From: Williamsia sterculiae
GTDB taxonomy: Bacteria > Actinomycetota > Actinomycetes > Mycobacteriales > Mycobacteriaceae
Length of the DNA: 64,000 nt
Assembly: GCF_900156495.1 (NCBI RefSeq)
Contig: NZ_FTNT01000003.1
Coordinates: 186,001-250,000 of the forward strand
Direction: 5' to 3'
Shown: positions 44,467 through 57,459 of the stretch, piece by piece
Numbering within the stretch: the first letter of the stretch is position 1
Layout: every line of letters begins with the position of its first letter
The notes under the pieces: generated by a model
The model's input: only the letters and a program-made list of their open reading frames with translations
Told to the model about the DNA's origin: nothing
Databases searched by the model: none
Position numbers and translations under genes: made by a program

Positions 44467-45150
44467 ATGGCCGCCGTGACCCCACCGATGATCGCCCCGT
44501 CGATCCTGTCCGCCGACTTCGCCAACCTGTCGTCCGAGGTCGCGTCGGTGGCCGGGTCGGACTGGCTGCACGTGGACGTGATGGACGCCCACTTCGTGCC
44601 GAACCTGACCCTCGGGTTGCCGGTGGTACAGAGCCTGCTCCGGGTCACCGACATCCCGTTGGACTGTCATCTGATGATCGAGGACCCGGGCCGGTGGGCG
44701 CCGCCGTACGCGGAGGCCGGCGCGCACAACGTGACGTTCCACGCCGAGGCGACCGACGACCCGGTGGCCGTGGCCAAGGACATCCGTGCCGCGGGCGCGC
44801 GGGCCGGCCTCAGCGTCAAACCCGGGACTCCCATCGACGACTACCTGGCGATCCTCGACCAGTTCGACACGGTGCTGGTGATGAGTGTGGAACCGGGTTT
44901 CGGTGGCCAGTCGTTCATCCCCGGGGTGCTGGACAAGGTGCGGTTGCTGCGCGACAGGGTCGACCACGGTGAGCTGCGCATCCTCGTCGAGATAGACGGC
45001 GGCATCAACGACGACACCATCGAGCAGGCCGCCGAGGCCGGGGTCGACTGCTTCGTCGCCGGCTCGGCCGTCTACGGCACCGCCGACCCGGCGCTGGCCG
45101 TGCAGAAGCTGCGAGGGCTCGCCGAGTCCGGTCGCGACGAGGCCCGCTGA
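44467..45150 (+). CDS. rpe: Ribulose-phosphate 3-epimerase
   Basis: 227 residues, TIM barrel. Interconverts ribulose-5-P and xylulose-5-P; ribulose-5-P is also the RibBA substrate. IAPSILSADFANL, HVDVMDAHFVPNLTLG, DCHLMIEDP, SVEPGFGGQSF and VDGGI-type EIDGGIND are all present. Probably leaderless. Starts the rpe-rib cluster; ribD follows after 4 bases. Confidence 0.97.
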   Translation: MAAVTPPMIAPSILSADFANLSSEVASVAGSDWLHVDVMDAHFVPNLTLGLPVVQSLLRVTDIPLDCHLMIEDPGRWAPPYAEAGAHNVTFHAEATDDPVAVAKDIRAAGARAGLSVKPGTPIDDYLAILDQFDTVLVMSVEPGFGGQSFIPGVLDKVRLLRDRVDHGELRILVEIDGGINDDTIEQAAEAGVDCFVAGSAVYGTADPALAVQKLRGLAESGRDEAR

Positions 45151-45154
45151 GCCG

Positions 45155-46183
45155 ATGACCGGGGCTGGCGCGGCGCCGCCCGCGATCGTCTCCGCGATGC
45201 GAGCCGCGATCGCCGAGTCCCGCACGGTCCTCGGCACCACTGCACCGAACCCGCCGGTGGGTGCCGCGATCGTCGACCCCGATGGCCGGATCGTCGGCCT
45301 GGGGGCCACCCGGCCTCCCGGTGGCGCGCACGCCGAGGTGATGGCGCTGGCCGCGGCGGGGGAACGTGCCCGCGGTGCCACCGCCGTGGTCACCCTGGAG
45401 CCGTGTGACCACATCGGACGCACGGGCCCCTGCTCGCGGGCGTTGATCGCGGCAGGGGTCACCACGGTGTACTACGCCGTCGCCGACCCCAGTCCGCAGG
45501 CCGCGGGTGGCGCCGACACGCTCCGGGCCGGCGGGGTGCGGGCCCACGCCGGGCTGTTGGCCGACGAGGTGCGCGCCGGGCCGCTGGCCGGCTGGCTGTT
45601 CCGCCTGCGGCACGACCGGCCGCGGGTCACGGCCAAGATCGCTGCCACCGTCGACGGCCGGGTCGCGGCCCCCGACGGCAGCAGCCGCTGGATCACCGGG
45701 CCCGCTGCCCGGGAACACGCACATCGGATCCGCGCCGAACTCGACGCGATCGTGGTCGGTACCGGCACCGTGCTGCGTGACGACCCGGCGCTCACCGCGC
45801 GCTCAGCGGACGGAACCCTGCTGCCGCACCAGCCCACCCGGGTGGTGCTCGGCGACCGGCACCTTCCCCCGGACGCCCGGATCCTCGGTCCCGAGGCTCG
45901 CACCGTGCTGGTGTCGGGCCACGACGTGACCGCGGTGCTCGATGCTCTGCCCGACGCCGCCGACGTGTTGATCGAGGGCGGCCCGACGGTGGTCGGGGCA
46001 TTCCTCACCGCGGGACTCGTCGACCGCGTCCACGCCTACCTCGCGCCGATGACGCTCGGCAGCGGGTTCGCCGCGGTGTCGGCGCCGGCGGTGACCACCC
46101 TGACCGACGGGTGGCGGATGCGGCGCACCGGACTGCTCGAACTCGACGAGGACATTCTCCTCACCCTGGAGCCAACCCGCTGA
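45155..46183 (+). CDS. ribD: Riboflavin deaminase/reductase RibD
   Basis: 342 residues. N-terminal zinc deaminase (HAEVMAL and EPCDHIGRTGPC carry the ligands), C-terminal NADPH-dependent reductase from ~145 (RPRVTAKIAATVDGRVA, IVVGTGTVLRDDPALTAR, VLIEGGPTVVGAFL). Carries out steps two and three of riboflavin synthesis. It is upstream of the FMN riboswitch and so escapes control from it unless by processing. Confidence 0.95.
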   Translation: MTGAGAAPPAIVSAMRAAIAESRTVLGTTAPNPPVGAAIVDPDGRIVGLGATRPPGGAHAEVMALAAAGERARGATAVVTLEPCDHIGRTGPCSRALIAAGVTTVYYAVADPSPQAAGGADTLRAGGVRAHAGLLADEVRAGPLAGWLFRLRHDRPRVTAKIAATVDGRVAAPDGSSRWITGPAAREHAHRIRAELDAIVVGTGTVLRDDPALTARSADGTLLPHQPTRVVLGDRHLPPDARILGPEARTVLVSGHDVTAVLDALPDAADVLIEGGPTVVGAFLTAGLVDRVHAYLAPMTLGSGFAAVSAPAVTTLTDGWRMRRTGLLELDEDILLTLEPTR

Positions 46184-46231
46184 CCGGCGGTTTCGCCGGT
46201 CGAGGGCGCCGTTCGGAGAACCGCGCTGTGC

Positions 46232-46237
46232 TAGCGT
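46232..46237 (+). promoter_or_regulatory. Probable -10 box driving the FMN riboswitch transcript
   Basis: TAGCGT 12 bases before the first riboswitch helix. Transcription starting near 46243 would begin just upstream of P1. Confidence 0.5.
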
Positions 46238-46248
46238 CGATGACGGAG

Positions 46249-46409
46249 GTTCTCAGGGCGGGGTGCGATTCCCCACCGGCGGTGATGGGGCCGGGTCCGC
46301 GACAGCGGGCCGACCCCACGAGCCCGCGAGCGCCCGGTCACCACGACCGGGGACCAGCAGATCCGGTGTGAATCCGGAGCCGACGGTGACAGTCCGGATG
46401 AGAGAGAAC
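46249..46409 (+). ncRNA. FMN riboswitch (RFN element)
   Basis: All conserved blocks are present: AGGGCGGGGTGCGATTCCCC, ACCGGCGGTGAT, AGCCCGCGAGC, CCAGCAGATCCGGTGTGAAT, TCCGGAGCCGACGGTGACAG and CCGGATGAGAGAGAAC. P1 is GUUCUC (46249-46254) with GAGAAC (46404-46409). The variable P3-P4 region is long. It controls ribE and probably ribBA and ribH downstream. Confidence 0.95.
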
Positions 46410-46412
46410 GGC

Positions 46413-46431
46413 CACGGCCGAGTCGGCCGTG
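46413..46431 (+). promoter_or_regulatory. Candidate expression-platform hairpin of the FMN riboswitch
   Basis: CACGGCCG-AGT-CGGCCGTG, a perfect 8-bp stem starting 3 bases after P1. No T-run follows and the ribE ribosome binding site is 35 bases further, so neither a standard terminator nor direct sequestration; Rho-dependent control or an alternative fold are possible. Confidence 0.5.
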
Positions 46432-46479
46432 TGCGATGCCGCCCTGGGTCGAACGTGGACCGAAGAAGGAGCGGGGAAG

Positions 46480-47154
46480 ATGTTCACCGGGATCGTCGAG
46501 GAATGCGGCGTGATCGTCGCGCGAACCGATCTGGACGATGCGGCCAGACTGACCGTGCGGGGCCCACTGGTCACCTCTGATGCCGGACACGGCGACTCCA
46601 TCTCGGTCAACGGCGTCTGCCTGACCGTGGTCGAATCCCCGCGACCCGATGAGTTCACGGTCGACGTGATGGGGGAGACGCTGGCGCGCAGTTCGCTGAC
46701 CGGCCTCGGGGCGGGCAGTCGCGTGAACCTGGAACGGGCGATGGCCGCGGGTGGGCGCTTCGGCGGTCACATCGTGCAGGGTCACGTGGACGCCACCGGC
46801 ACGGTCAGCTCGGTCACCCCCCACGAGAACTGGACGGTCATCCGGTTCACCATCGATCCGGGTGTGGGTCGCTACATCGTCGAGAAGGGTTCCATCACCG
46901 TCGACGGCGTCTCGCTGACGGTGTCCGGGTTGAGCGATTCTGGGGTGAGCGAGCCCGCGGCCGCCGATGCCTGGTTCGAGGTGTCGTTGATCCCCACCAC
47001 CCTGCAGGTGACCACCCTCGGCGACCTCGTCCCGAGTGCGGTGGTCAACCTGGAGACCGACGTCATCGCCCGCTACGTGGAGCGGCTCGCCGTGGCGCCC
47101 CCGTCCGGTCAGCCGCCGTCCGGTGACCAGGGCCACCCCGGAGGCATCGGATGA
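46480..47154 (+). CDS. ribE: Riboflavin synthase, alpha chain
   Basis: 224 residues. Dismutates two lumazines to riboflavin. Two tandem lumazine-binding domains: [12 protein letters not shown]...[10 protein letters not shown] and [13 protein letters not shown]...[12 protein letters not shown] with AAGGAG at 46466-46471. First gene after the FMN riboswitch. Gly/Pro-rich tail of ~20 residues. A 76-base gap to ribBA contains a small ORF. Confidence 0.95.
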   Translation: MFTGIVEECGVIVARTDLDDAARLTVRGPLVTSDAGHGDSISVNGVCLTVVESPRPDEFTVDVMGETLARSSLTGLGAGSRVNLERAMAAGGRFGGHIVQGHVDATGTVSSVTPHENWTVIRFTIDPGVGRYIVEKGSITVDGVSLTVSGLSDSGVSEPAAADAWFEVSLIPTTLQVTTLGDLVPSAVVNLETDVIARYVERLAVAPPSGQPPSGDQGHPGGIG

Positions 47155-47171
47155 CCGGGTTTCGCGTTGTA

Positions 47172-47177
47172 GATACT
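47172..47177 (+). promoter_or_regulatory. Probable -10 box before ribBA
   Basis: GATACT, 6 bases before an ATG at 47184. Offers ribBA-ribH a promoter that bypasses the FMN riboswitch. Confidence 0.5.
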
Positions 47178-47183
47178 GGAAGC

Positions 47184-47230
47184 ATGTGCGCGGCGCGGGT
47201 CGCCGCCGCCGCGAGGATCGGGATGGGCGA

Positions 47231-47234
<4 letters not shown>
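47184..47234 (+). CDS. Possible 16-codon leaderless ORF coupled to ribBA
   Basis: Reads [16 protein letters not shown]. Its ATG is where a transcript from the GATACT box should begin, and its stop overlaps the ribBA start (ATGA 47231-47234). Ribosomes finishing it could restart on ribBA. Real translation is unproven; the ORF is Ala-rich as any GC-rich sequence would be. Confidence 0.4.
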
Positions 47235-49017
<1,783 letters not shown>

Positions 49018-49019
49018 CC

Positions 49020-49511
49020 ATGGCGTTGCGTGCGCGGCGGTCGCCGTCGGCCACGGCGGCGTCGGCGGGTGACGACTGGGAGATGGTCTACCGGGGGACC
49101 CGCACCCCGCGGTACGCGATGATCGTCGCCGCGTTGTTGGTGATCACGCATGTGACGGTGGGCGCACTGTTGCGGATGTCGAACACGGGGGTCGACTTCC
49201 GGGTCACCGACCAGTTCGGGCTGGCGCTGATCGGGGTGGTGTTGGCCGGGGCGGTGCTGCTGCTCACCCGTCCACGGCTGCGGGTGGGTCCCGCCGGGGT
49301 GGCGGTCCGCAATCTCACCGACGAGCGGTTGTTCGGCTGGGACGTGGTCGGTGGTCTGTGGTTCCCGCAGAAGGGCCGGTGCGCTCGTCTGGAATTGCCG
49401 GGTGACGAATACACCCCGGTGCTGGCCATCCAGGCGAATGACGGCGATCTCGCGGTGGCCGCGATGGACCGATTTCGTGAGTTGTACCAGCGGTATTCGA
49501 CCGTCGGCTGA
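49020..49511 (+). CDS. PH-domain-like membrane protein (Rv1417-like)
   Basis: 163 residues. Two hydrophobic helices (YAMIVAALLVITHVTVGALL and FGLALIGVVLAGAVLLLT) followed by a small soluble domain typical of the actinobacterial low-molecular-weight PH family (VGPAGVAVRNLTDERLFGWDVVGGL). Function unknown; conserved after ribH in M. tuberculosis too. ATG is 2 bases after the ribH stop, so it is the last gene of the rib operon. Confidence 0.75.
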   Translation: MALRARRSPSATAASAGDDWEMVYRGTRTPRYAMIVAALLVITHVTVGALLRMSNTGVDFRVTDQFGLALIGVVLAGAVLLLTRPRLRVGPAGVAVRNLTDERLFGWDVVGGLWFPQKGRCARLELPGDEYTPVLAIQANDGDLAVAAMDRFRELYQRYSTVG

Positions 49512-49569
49512 CCCGCTGCCGTGCGATGGGCACGCTCGCGCCACCGGCACCTGTGTCGGGGCCAGCGAC

Positions 49570-49575
49570 TAGCCT
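49570..49575 (+). promoter_or_regulatory. -10 box of a leaderless uvrC transcript
   Basis: TAGCCT ends 6 bases before GTG 49582 with no ribosome binding site between. Confidence 0.6.
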
Positions 49576-49581
49576 GGTCGT

Positions 49582-51801
49582 GTGGCAGACCCGATCACCT
49601 ACCGCCCCGCGCCCGGGACCATTCCCATCGACCCCGGCGTGTACCGGTTCCGTGATCAGTACGGTCGCGTCATCTACGTGGGCAAGGCCAAGAGCCTGCG
49701 ATCGCGGCTGAACTCCTACTTCGCCGACATCACCCAGCTGCACCCTCGCACCCGGCGAATGGTCACCTCGGCCAGTTCGGTGGAGTGGACGGTGGTCACC
49801 ACCGAGGTCGAGGCGCTGCAGCTGGAATACAACTGGATCAAGGAATTCGATCCGCGGTTCAACGTCCGCTACCGCGACGACAAGACCTACCCCATGCTCG
49901 CGGTGACCCTCAACGAGGAGTACCCGCGGCTGTTCGTCTACCGCGGTCCGCGCCGCAAGGGTGTGCGCTACTTCGGTCCGTACTCCCATGCGTGGGCCAT
50001 CCGCGAGACGCTGGATCTGCTGACCAGGGTGTTCCCCGCCCGCACCTGTTCGGCGGGGGTGTTCAAACGGCACCGACAGATCGACCGGCCCTGCCTGCTC
50101 GGGTACATCGACAAGTGCTCGGCACCCTGTGTGGGCCGGGTCGACGCCGCCGAACACCGGCGGATCGTCGAGGACTTCTGCGACTTCCTCGCCGGGCGCA
50201 CCGACCGGATGATCAAGGCTCTGGAGAACCAGATGTCGGCGGCCTCCGAGGACCTCGATTTCGAACGGGCGGCCCGCTTGCGGGACGACATCGGCGCGCT
50301 GCGGCGCGCGGTGGAGAAGCAGTCGGTGGTCTTCGGAGACGGCACCGACGCCGACGTGATCGCCATGGTCGCCGACGAGCTCGAGGTGTCGGTGCAGATC
50401 TTCCACGTTCGCGGTGGTCGCGTCCGCGGCCAGCGCGGGTGGGTGGTCGAACGCGTCGACGCAGGCGACTCGGGCACCGGCGTCGACACCGACCGCCGCC
50501 CGGGTTCGGCACCCGGGACCGCGGACGTGTCCACCCTGGGTGATCAGGTGGGGCAGTTCCTCACCCAGTTCTACGGGGCGCAGGTGGAGCAGGTCGCCTC
50601 GGTCGACGGTGAGGCGGCCGAGCCGGTACCCCGACAGGTGCTGGTGCCGGTGCTGCCCGACGACGCCGACGACCTGCGCGCGTGGTTGACGGAGCTGCGC
50701 GGCGCCAACGTCGACCTGCGGGTGCCGCAGCGCGGTGACAAGAAGGCGCTGTTCGAGACGGTAACCCGCAACGCGCACGAGGCGTTGACGCAGCACAAAC
50801 TCAAACGGGCGGGTGACCTGACCACCCGGTCCGCGGCGCTCACCGAGATCCAGGACACCCTCGGTCTGGACTCGGCGCCGCTGCGGATCGAGTGCATCGA
50901 CATCTCCCACGTCCAGGGCACCGACGTGGTCGCCTCGCTGGTCGTCTTCGAGGACGGTCTGCCGCGCAAATCCGACTACCGGCACTACGCCATCCGCGAG
51001 GCCGCGGGTGACGGGCGCTCCGATGACGTCGCCTCCATCGCCGAGGTCACCCGGCGCCGGTTCCTGCGGCACCGCGGCACCACCGCGGCTGAGTCCGCGG
51101 TGTCCGGGCCGGTGTCCACCGACCGGGGCGAGGGAGGTGGCGACGGGGGTGACCTGGCCCCCGACGCCGCCATCGACCCGGCCACCGGACGGCCGCGGCG
51201 ATTCGCCTACCCGCCGAACCTGTTCGTCGTGGACGGCGGCGCCCCCCAGGTCGAGGCCGCGGCCGCCGTACTCGGTGACCTCGGGATCACCGATGTCGCC
51301 GTGGTCGGACTGGCCAAGCGACTGGAGGAGGTGTGGGTGCCCGGTGAGGACGACCCGGTCATCTTCCCGCGCACCAGTGAGGCACTGTTCCTGCTGCAAC
51401 GGGTCCGCGACGAGGCGCACCGGTTCGCCATCACCTTCCACCGCAGCAAACGCAGCAAACGGATGACCGCGTCGGTACTCGACGGTGTGCCCGGCCTCGG
51501 CCAGGCCCGCCGGTCGGCGTTGGTCTCACATTTCGGTTCCGTCGCGCGGTTGCGGGATGCCACAGTGGAGGAGATCGCCGAGGTGCCGGGGATCGGGGTG
51601 TCCACTGCGCGGGCGGTGCAGTCCGCTCTGCGGCCGCCCGACGACGTCAGCTCCGGTGACGGGGCGACCCGCGCGGAGGCCCCGGGGACGACGTCGGACG
51701 GGGACATCCGGGAGCCGGTGTCCGCACACGTCGGGAACGCCGGCGACGGTCACCGGGACACCGGGACCGACCAGAGGAGGGGAGCGCCCGATGGTCGTTG
51801 A
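49582..51801 (+). CDS. uvrC: Excinuclease ABC subunit C
   Basis: 739 residues. Makes both incisions in nucleotide excision repair. GIY-YIG nuclease at the N-terminus ([24 protein letters not shown]), Cys-rich [20 protein letters not shown] motif around 205-240 that binds UvrB, RNase H-like second nuclease ([33 protein letters not shown]), and a helix-hairpin-helix pair ([31 protein letters not shown]). A ~55-residue low-complexity C-terminal tail overlaps the start of rapZ by 11 bases. Confidence 0.97.
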   Translation: MADPITYRPAPGTIPIDPGVYRFRDQYGRVIYVGKAKSLRSRLNSYFADITQLHPRTRRMVTSASSVEWTVVTTEVEALQLEYNWIKEFDPRFNVRYRDDKTYPMLAVTLNEEYPRLFVYRGPRRKGVRYFGPYSHAWAIRETLDLLTRVFPARTCSAGVFKRHRQIDRPCLLGYIDKCSAPCVGRVDAAEHRRIVEDFCDFLAGRTDRMIKALENQMSAASEDLDFERAARLRDDIGALRRAVEKQSVVFGDGTDADVIAMVADELEVSVQIFHVRGGRVRGQRGWVVERVDAGDSGTGVDTDRRPGSAPGTADVSTLGDQVGQFLTQFYGAQVEQVASVDGEAAEPVPRQVLVPVLPDDADDLRAWLTELRGANVDLRVPQRGDKKALFETVTRNAHEALTQHKLKRAGDLTTRSAALTEIQDTLGLDSAPLRIECIDISHVQGTDVVASLVVFEDGLPRKSDYRHYAIREAAGDGRSDDVASIAEVTRRRFLRHRGTTAAESAVSGPVSTDRGEGGGDGGDLAPDAAIDPATGRPRRFAYPPNLFVVDGGAPQVEAAAAVLGDLGITDVAVVGLAKRLEEVWVPGEDDPVIFPRTSEALFLLQRVRDEAHRFAITFHRSKRSKRMTASVLDGVPGLGQARRSALVSHFGSVARLRDATVEEIAEVPGIGVSTARAVQSALRPPDDVSSGDGATRAEAPGTTSDGDIREPVSAHVGNAGDGHRDTGTDQRRGAPDGR

Positions 51802-52747
51802 GTCCGACGCCGCCGACCGCCCGGTGACCGACGCGGGCACCGTGCGCCCGCGGGTGGAGGTGCTGCTGGTCACCGGCGTCTCCGGGGCCGGTCGCGGTAC
51901 CGCGGCCAAACTCCTCGAGGACGCCGGGTGGTACGTCGCCGACAACGTGCCCGCCGGACTGGTGGTCGACATGGCGCGGGTCGCCGAGGCCGATGGTTCG
52001 ATCACCCGGCTGGCCACGGTGATGCGCGCGGCCGGACCCTCGTTCACCGACGACTTCACCGAGTTGCGCGACGAACTCGAACGCAACGGGTTCCGACCGC
52101 GGGTGATGTTCATCGACGCCGACGATCAGGTGCTGGTGCGCCGCTTCGAGCAGGTGCGCCGCCAGCACCCGTTGCAGGGGCACGGCACCCTGACCGAGGG
52201 AATCGCCGCCGAACGGGCGATCCTGGCGCCGATCAAGGACGGCGCCCACCAGGTGGTCGACACGTCCACACTCGCGGTGAGCGCCCTGCGGGAGATCGTC
52301 GACGAGGTCTACGCCGACGAGTCACGAACCCGGATCAGCCTGGTGCTCGAGTCCTTCGGCTTCAAGTACGGGCTGCCCATCGACGCCGACCTGGTCGCCG
52401 ACGTGCGGTTCCTGCCCAATCCGTACTGGGTGCCGGAGCTGCGCAATCACAACGGCCGCGACGCACCCGTGCGCGACTACGTACTCGGGCAGGCCGGCGC
52501 CGACGAGTTCGTCGACACCTACGAGAAACTGGTCCGGATCACCGCCCGCGGGTACCGCCGCGAGGGCAAGCGCTACATGACCGTGGGCATCGGGTGCACC
52601 GGTGGCAAACACCGCAGCGTCGCCATCGTCGAGGAGGTGGCCAACCGGTTGCGCAGTGACCTCTCGGTCACCGCGCCCGAGCCCGAGGATCCGGATGCCG
52701 CGACGTTCACGGTCCGGGTGGTGCACCGCGACCTGGGTCGGGAGTGA
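51791..52747 (+). CDS. rapZ: RNase adapter protein RapZ (YvcJ)
   Basis: 318 residues, P-loop nucleotide-binding protein. In E. coli it guides RNase E to the GlmZ sRNA; in actinobacteria that target is absent, so the role here is open. P-loop reads [12 protein letters not shown] with Arg for the usual Lys, as in mycobacterial homologues. [40 protein letters not shown] and [12 protein letters not shown] are conserved. Part of uvrC-rapZ-yvcK-whiA. Confidence 0.93.
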   Translation: MVVESDAADRPVTDAGTVRPRVEVLLVTGVSGAGRGTAAKLLEDAGWYVADNVPAGLVVDMARVAEADGSITRLATVMRAAGPSFTDDFTELRDELERNGFRPRVMFIDADDQVLVRRFEQVRRQHPLQGHGTLTEGIAAERAILAPIKDGAHQVVDTSTLAVSALREIVDEVYADESRTRISLVLESFGFKYGLPIDADLVADVRFLPNPYWVPELRNHNGRDAPVRDYVLGQAGADEFVDTYEKLVRITARGYRREGKRYMTVGIGCTGGKHRSVAIVEEVANRLRSDLSVTAPEPEDPDAATFTVRVVHRDLGRE

Positions 52748-53853
52748 CGGCCGCGATGCGGGTGGTCGCGCTCGGTGGAGGGCACGGTCTGTACGCGACG
52801 TTGACCGCGGTCCGGCAGGTCGCCGACCAGGTCACCGCGGTGGTGACCGTGGCCGACGACGGCGGATCGTCGGGGCGGTTGCGTGCGGAACTCGGCGTCA
52901 TCCCACCGGGCGATCTGCGGATGGCGCTGGCGGCGTTGTTGTCCGCCCCGGACGCTCGCGGTTCGGCATCGCCGGGAGCGGTTCATCGGGCGAATGTGCT
53001 CCAGCACCGACTGGGCGGCAGCGGTGCGTTGGCGGGTCACCCGATCGGCAACCTGTTGCTGGCGGGGTTGACCGAGATGGCGGGCGATCCGGTGGCCGCA
53101 CTCGACGAGGTCGCGGGGTTGTTCGGGGTCCCCGGACGGGTGCTACCGATGTCGACGGTCCCGCTGCAGATCGAGGCCGACGTGTCCGGCCTGGAATCCG
53201 ATCCGCGGGTAAGTCGCGCGATCCGCGGACAGGTCGCTGTGGCCACCACCCCGGGCAAGGTGCGGCGCGTGCGCCTCTTGCCCGACGACCCGCCCGCATA
53301 TCCGGGCACCCTGGCGGCGATCGCCGATGCCGACCTGGTGGTGTTGGGCCCGGGGTCCTGGTTCTCCAGTGTCATCCCGCACGTTCTCGTTCCCGACCAG
53401 CTGGCGGCGCTGAACACCACCACCGCCCGCAAGGTGTTGGTGGTGAACCTCGCCGCCGAACCGGGGGAGACCACCGGGTTCTCCGTGGAACGGCATCTGC
53501 ACGTGTTGCACGCCCACGCCGCTGATCTACGGGTCGACGACGTGGTGGTCGACGCCGGGTCGGTGCCCGCGGGCCGCGAACGTGAACACCTCGAACGTGC
53601 CGCCGGGGGCTTCGGCGCGCGACTGGTGGTCGCCGACGTGGCCACCCCGGGTACCCAGGTGCACGACCCCGCGAAGCTGGCCGCGGTGATTCGTGGTCTG
53701 ACCGGACGAACCGCTGCCGACGACACCACGGGCGAGGTCTCGGGCGCACAGATCGGGGGACACGGACGCTCCCGGGATGGTTACGCTGTCGGGGCGGTGC
53801 GGGATCACACGCCACCGGGGACCGGCGGTCGCCCCGCGGCCGACGACCGGTGA
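52744..53853 (+). CDS. yvcK: Gluconeogenesis factor YvcK (CuvA-like)
   Basis: 369 residues, CofD-like fold that binds UDP-sugars. Links carbon supply with cell-wall synthesis; the mycobacterial homologue CuvA localises to the growing pole. VVALGGGHGLYATL, VTVADDGGSSGRLR, HPIGNLLLAGL and LGPGSWFSSVIPHVLV are the signatures. GTG start overlapping rapZ (GTGA). A disordered tail of ~45 residues is added. Of interest beside gap-pgk-tpi-ppc downstream. Confidence 0.94.
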   Translation: MTAAMRVVALGGGHGLYATLTAVRQVADQVTAVVTVADDGGSSGRLRAELGVIPPGDLRMALAALLSAPDARGSASPGAVHRANVLQHRLGGSGALAGHPIGNLLLAGLTEMAGDPVAALDEVAGLFGVPGRVLPMSTVPLQIEADVSGLESDPRVSRAIRGQVAVATTPGKVRRVRLLPDDPPAYPGTLAAIADADLVVLGPGSWFSSVIPHVLVPDQLAALNTTTARKVLVVNLAAEPGETTGFSVERHLHVLHAHAADLRVDDVVVDAGSVPAGREREHLERAAGGFGARLVVADVATPGTQVHDPAKLAAVIRGLTGRTAADDTTGEVSGAQIGGHGRSRDGYAVGAVRDHTPPGTGGRPAADDR

Positions 53854-54024
53854 TCGGCGCGGTGGCGACCGTGATGGACAGACGGTGCCCCGTGAGCCCC
53901 CGCGGTGGCTGAGCGCGAGTAGGAGCACGAACACCGGTCCCGGGATCATCGGGGTCCCGCGGGTTGCCGCACACCGACGCGTGTGGTCGGCTGACCCGGT
54001 GCGCGTCCGATGGGCGCGCGGTGT

Positions 54025-54076
54025 GAGAAGGGGTCGGTCGGTGCCGAGAAGGGACACACGACCCGTGTCGAGAAGG
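54025..54076 (+). repeat. Three GAGAAGG direct repeats before whiA
   Basis: GAGAAGG at 54025-54031, 54046-54052 and 54070-54076. The third, extended to AGAAGGAAGG, lies at the whiA ribosome binding site. A GACAC/GTGTC dyad (54053-54057, 54065-54069) sits between the second and third. Confidence 0.5.
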
Positions 54077-54089
54077 AAGGCGTACATCC

Positions 54090-55073
54090 GTGGCGATGAC
54101 CGCAGCGGTCAAAGATGAGCTGAGCCGGTTGGTCGTGACGCAGGTGAGCTGCCGGAAGGCCGAGGTCTCCTCGTTGCTCCGGTTCGCGGGCGGGCTGCAC
54201 ATCGTTGCCGGCCGGGTGGTCGTCGAGGCCGAGGTCGACATGGGCAACGTCGCGCGCCGACTCCGCAAGGACATCTTCGACCTGTGGGGATATCAGTCCG
54301 AGGTGCATGTGCTGCGCGGCGGACAGATCCGCAAGAGCGCTCGCTACATCGTCCGGGTGGCCAAGGACGGCGAGGCCCTGGCCCGTCAGACAGGTCTGCT
54401 GGACATGCGCGGGCGCCCGGTCCGCGGGCTACCCGCCCAGGTGGTCGGGGGCAGCATCGCCGACTCGGAGGCCGCCTGGCGTGGGGCGTTCCTCGCCCAC
54501 GGGTCGTTGACCGAACCGGGCCGGTCGTCGGCGCTGGAGGTCAGCTGCCCGGGGCCGGAGGCCGCGTTGGCGTTGGTCGGGGCCGCACGTCGACTGGGCG
54601 TGACCGCGAAGGCCCGCGAGGTGCGCGGCGCCGACCGGGTGGTGATCCGCGACGGCGAGGCCATCGGCGCGCTGCTCACCCGCATGGGCGCTCAGGACAC
54701 CCGACTCACGTGGGAGGAGCGCCGGATGCGGCGCGAGGTCCGGGCCACCGCGAACCGACTCGCCAACTTCGACGACGCCAACCTGCGCCGCTCCGCCCGC
54801 GCGGCGGTCGCGGCCGCCGCCCGCGTCGAACGAGCTCTGGAGATCCTCGGCGACACCGTGCCCGATCACCTCGTCGCCGCCGGACGACTGCGGGTGCAGC
54901 ACCGTCAGGCGTCCCTGGAGGAGCTCGGTCAGCTGGCCGACCCGCCGATGACCAAGGACGCGGTCGCCGGTCGCATCCGGCGGTTGTTGTCCATGGCCGA
55001 CAAGAAGGCGCACACCGAGGGAATCCCGGACACCGAGTCGGCCGTCACCTCCGACCTGCTCGACGAAGCCTGA
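54090..55073 (+). CDS. whiA: Sporulation-type transcription regulator WhiA
   Basis: 327 residues. LAGLIDADG-like N-terminal domain ([43 protein letters not shown]) and a C-terminal helix-turn-helix ([25 protein letters not shown]). In Streptomyces it works with WhiB in sporulation septation; non-sporulating actinobacteria keep it for division control. GTG start with AGAAGGAAGG upstream. A 236-base gap separates it from yvcK. Confidence 0.95.
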   Translation: MAMTAAVKDELSRLVVTQVSCRKAEVSSLLRFAGGLHIVAGRVVVEAEVDMGNVARRLRKDIFDLWGYQSEVHVLRGGQIRKSARYIVRVAKDGEALARQTGLLDMRGRPVRGLPAQVVGGSIADSEAAWRGAFLAHGSLTEPGRSSALEVSCPGPEAALALVGAARRLGVTAKAREVRGADRVVIRDGEAIGALLTRMGAQDTRLTWEERRMRREVRATANRLANFDDANLRRSARAAVAAAARVERALEILGDTVPDHLVAAGRLRVQHRQASLEELGQLADPPMTKDAVAGRIRRLLSMADKKAHTEGIPDTESAVTSDLLDEA

Positions 55074-56225
<1,152 letters not shown>

Positions 56226-56239
56226 GCCGGTAGCGCGCG

Positions 56240-57457
56240 ATGGCATCCGTACCCACGCTCACCGACCTGTTGGCCGACGGTGTCTCGGGCCGGGGCGTAC
56301 TGGTCCGCTCGGACCTCAACGTCCCGCTCGACGACCACGGTCAGATCACCGACCCGGGCCGCATCCTGGCCTCGGTTCCCACATTGACGGCGCTGCTCGA
56401 CGCCGGCGCCAAGGTGGTCGTCACCGCCCACCTCGGCCGGCCGAAGGGCGCGCCGGAGGCGAAATACTCGCTGGCCCCGGTGGCCGAGCGGCTGAGCGCC
56501 GAACTCGGCCGCAACGTGCAACTGGCCGGCGACGTCGTCGGGCAGGATGCGCTGGCCCGGTCCGAGGGGCTCACCGACGGCGACATCCTGTTGGTGGAGA
56601 ACGTTCGTTTCGACCCGCGGGAGACCTCGAAGGACGAGGCCGAGCGTACCGCGCTGGCCGAGGCCCTCGTGGAGTTGGTCGGCGAGGACGGGGCCTTCGT
56701 CTCCGACGGGTTCGGGGTGGTGCACCGCAAACAGGCGTCGGTCTACGACGTGGCGAAGCTGCTGCCGCACTACGCCGGTGAGCTGGTGGCTGCCGAGGTG
56801 GAGGTGTTGACCAAACTGACCGACGAGGTGGAACGACCCTTCGCGGTGGTGCTCGGCGGTTCCAAGGTGTCCGACAAGATCGGGGTCATCGAGGCGCTGG
56901 CACCCAAGGTCGACACGTTGGTGATCGGGGGTGGCATGGCGTTCACGTTCCTCGCCGCCGAGGGATTGAACGTGGGCGATTCGCTGCTGCAGCAGGATCA
57001 GATCGAGGTCTGCAAGGGTCTTCTGGAACGATTCGGTGACGTGATCCACCTCCCGGTCGACGTGGTGGTCGCCTCGGCGTTCGCCGCGGATGCCGAGTCC
57101 AAGGTGGTGCCCGCTCAGGAGATCCCGGATGGCTGGATGGGTCTCGACATCGGACCGGAGTCGGTGAAGCGGTTCGCCGCCGTCCTGTCCGGTGCCAAGA
57201 CCATATTCTGGAACGGACCGTCCGGGGTGTTCGAGTTCGCGAAGTTCGCCGACGGCACCCGCGGGGTGGCCGAGGCGATCATCGAGACCACCCGTCACGG
57301 CGCGTTCACCGTGGTCGGCGGCGGCGACTCCGCGGCCGCGGTGCGCACCTTGGGTCTGCCCGAGGACGGCTTCTCGCACATCTCCACCGGTGGTGGGGCG
57401 TCGTTGGAGTACCTCGAGGGCAAAGACCTGCCCGGACTGCAGATCCTGGAGAGCTGA
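56240..57457 (+). CDS. pgk: Phosphoglycerate kinase
   Basis: 405 residues, two-domain kinase. [48 protein letters not shown], and the ATP-site [11 protein letters not shown] and [10 protein letters not shown] followed by GGGDSAAAV. 14 bases after gap. Confidence 0.97.
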   Translation: MASVPTLTDLLADGVSGRGVLVRSDLNVPLDDHGQITDPGRILASVPTLTALLDAGAKVVVTAHLGRPKGAPEAKYSLAPVAERLSAELGRNVQLAGDVVGQDALARSEGLTDGDILLVENVRFDPRETSKDEAERTALAEALVELVGEDGAFVSDGFGVVHRKQASVYDVAKLLPHYAGELVAAEVEVLTKLTDEVERPFAVVLGGSKVSDKIGVIEALAPKVDTLVIGGGMAFTFLAAEGLNVGDSLLQQDQIEVCKGLLERFGDVIHLPVDVVVASAFAADAESKVVPAQEIPDGWMGLDIGPESVKRFAAVLSGAKTIFWNGPSGVFEFAKFADGTRGVAEAIIETTRHGAFTVVGGGDSAAAVRTLGLPEDGFSHISTGGGASLEYLEGKDLPGLQILES

Positions 57458-57459
57458 TC

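Noticed and set aside
43468-45150. A 560-codon frame running through the MFS gene into rpe
   Set aside because: Its first part is an Arg-rich shadow of the MFS gene in another frame; only the last 227 codons are the real rpe.
49315-51441. A 708-codon open frame on the minus strand opposite uvrC
   Set aside because: Composition is that of a reverse-complement shadow of a high-GC gene (Val/Gly/His/Asp-rich, no domain), and uvrC is certain on the other strand.
51791-52747. RapZ as an inactive or decayed P-loop protein because Lys is replaced by Arg
   Set aside because: The GAGRGT form is shared by mycobacterial homologues and the rest of the protein is intact.
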